This document shows positions 62,819-64,000 of a stretch of 64,000 bases of DNA, one piece after another. Position numbers and translations under genes: made by a program. Every line of letters begins with the position of its first letter. Position 1 is the first letter of the stretch. The DNA lies in the NCBI GenBank assembly GCA_016748015.1, contig JAAOMT010000586.1:62001-126000 (forward strand), given 5' to 3'. The notes below the pieces were generated by a model that was given only the letters and a program-made list of their open reading frames with translations, was not told where the DNA came from and did no database searches. The stretch is from Geosiphon pyriformis (lineage: Eukaryota; Glomeromycota; Glomeromycetes; Archaeosporales; Geosiphonaceae).

Positions 62819-63711
62819 TGTTACTCATAGAAATATAAGAAATATATTAGCATAATTATTAGCCAATCAGAAGTAAGTGTAGTAAATATAGAATTTCAGG
62901 ATTCCTCTCAGGAATTACAAGATTCCAGGAATTTTAGGATTCCCAATGAGGAATTGCAGGATTCCAGAATTGCAGGATTCCTCTCAAAGAAATCACAGAA
63001 TTCCAGGAATTCCAGGATTCCTGTCATGAAGAATCAAGAAATTGAAGAATCCCAATTATGTATATATAGCAGTAGTGTTAGAAACAGAAAAAACAGAATC
63101 GATACCACAGAATCCTTAGCCAAGAAACCAATTATCAAATAAATAATTATTCCATATCTCAATCCACTATTCACTATCAACACTTCATGTTAATAGTAAT
63201 TGCTATTTAACCACGCTGGAACAATAGCTCTTGATCACGGCTATTGACAAGATACTAACAGACCAAATTGCCTTGGCTTATTTTCTTCATTTTCTTTATT
63301 TTTATTTTCTTTATTTTATTTCCTTTCTTTCTTTGATTTTGTTGTTGTATACTAATTGATTAAAAGATTAAGCGCTGAGTTATTAATGTCAAGGATAGCC
63401 TGGTAAAAGACCCAGAAATAAGGGTAAGATTTTATATATATTATTGGATAGCTTACCAGAAGGACATGACTGCCAGACTAAATCTGGCCACCATGCTGAG
63501 AAAGAAATTAGGAAAACCACTTGAAGATACAACCACTATCAACCTTATTGAATCTCTGTTCATTATACAAAGAACTCCACAACAAAAATCTTCAGATCAA
63601 CCAAAACCTTCAGATACCATACCTTCTGCACATTATCTATGAAAGTAGCTTTTGAGCACCAAGTTACGGGTTTGTTATTCAATTCCACAACAGAAATAAT
63701 CACCTATAACA
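62819..63711 (+). repeat. 5' LTR of element C
   Basis: The termini TGTTA..TAACA form a short inverted repeat with TG..CA ends. It has a CCAAT box at 62863-62867, the palindrome field at about 62880-63040 and TATATATAGCAG at 63061-63072. Confidence 0.88.
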
Positions 63712-63713
63712 TT

Positions 63714-63730
63714 TGGTGCTCCCTGTGAGG
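63714..63730 (+). promoter_or_regulatory. Primer-binding site of element C
   Basis: TGGTGCTCCCTGTGAGG starts two bases after the LTR end TAACA and begins with TGG, as required for pairing with a tRNA CCA end. Confidence 0.6.
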
Positions 63731-63773
63731 TATAATCCTACAGAGAACCAACACCGACAACACCAAACCAAAA

Positions 63774-64000
63774 GTGGCAGAATCAGAAATTATAGGAGCA
63801 AACCATTTAGAATTCGCAAAATTTTTATTTTAACACTATTGTCAATACTTGGGATTAAACCACAATCATATATCTGCTGAATCAGCCTTCAATTTCTACA
63901 TCAATGAAAAAATTTTCTCTTTATTAGGAACACTAGTGAATATTGAATCAGCAAGAGAAACTTTCTATAAGGAATTAATTCAAAACACCAATCTACCAAC
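63774..64000 (+). pseudogene. Element C gag, N-terminal fragment, disrupted
   Basis: Homologous to the start of element A's gag: the frame begins GTG then AESEIIGANHLEFAKF, has a TAA near 63830, and continues SAFNFYINEKIFSLLG and SARETFYKELIQNTNLPT to the window edge. As in element A, the expected ATG is GTG. Confidence 0.7.

Larger units (their letters stand above)
62819..64000 (+). mobile_element. Ty3/Gypsy element C, 5' end, runs off the window
   Basis: A plus-strand element starting with an LTR (TGTTACTCATAG.. to CACCTATAACA, 62819-63711), then a primer-binding site and the start of gag. It is inserted in inverted orientation into element B. The LTR is 893 bp and is the same type as the solo LTR at 12342-13244 and the LTR of B. 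The presumed left target duplication is TCGA (62815-62818). Confidence 0.85.

Overview
The window looks like nuclear DNA of an arbuscular mycorrhizal fungus (Glomeromycotina, most like Rhizophagus). The clues are very AT-rich intergenic DNA, short GT-AG introns, fungal genes such as PAM17, and LINE and Ty3/Gypsy elements whose proteins match, from memory, families I know from Rhizophagus. The species call is inference.

Layout. 1-13.2 kb is repeat territory: a broken LINE on the minus strand (1-2035), AT-rich DNA, a nearly full-length but stop-ridden LINE on the plus strand (about 3.47-10.37 kb), more AT-rich DNA with direct repeats, and a solo Gypsy LTR with a 4-bp target duplication (12342-13244). 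14.07-42.63 kb is a gene island of about ten intron-containing genes, many in divergent or convergent pairs: a very large UNC79-like protein (-), phosphoglucomutase (+), an RluA/RIB2-type pseudouridine synthase (-), an unknown small protein (-), an F-box/WD-repeat protein (+), a large PPR protein (-), a TEA-domain transcription factor (+), an unknown protein (+), the mitochondrial import subunit PAM17 (-), profilin (+) and a TPR protein resembling ETT1 (-). 42.6-45.1 kb is AT-rich and empty.

45.1-64 kb is a nested transposon stack: a decayed LINE (+) hit by Gypsy element B (-). B's 3' LTR was then hit by full-length Gypsy element A (-, 51439-61554, with CCAT duplications), and B's body was hit by Gypsy element C (+), which runs off the right edge. 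The Gypsy family carries a dUTPase-like domain between protease and reverse transcriptase, an extra 3' ORF, and an LTR promoter made of a CCAAT box, a field of GGAATTCC-like palindromes and a TATA box. Every transposon copy visible is broken by stops or active-site changes.

The most interesting items are the fungal UNC79-like gene with a C1-type zinc finger, the dUTPase-bearing Gypsy family, and the nesting history that can be read base by base. All exon boundaries were read by eye from GT/AG signals and homology.
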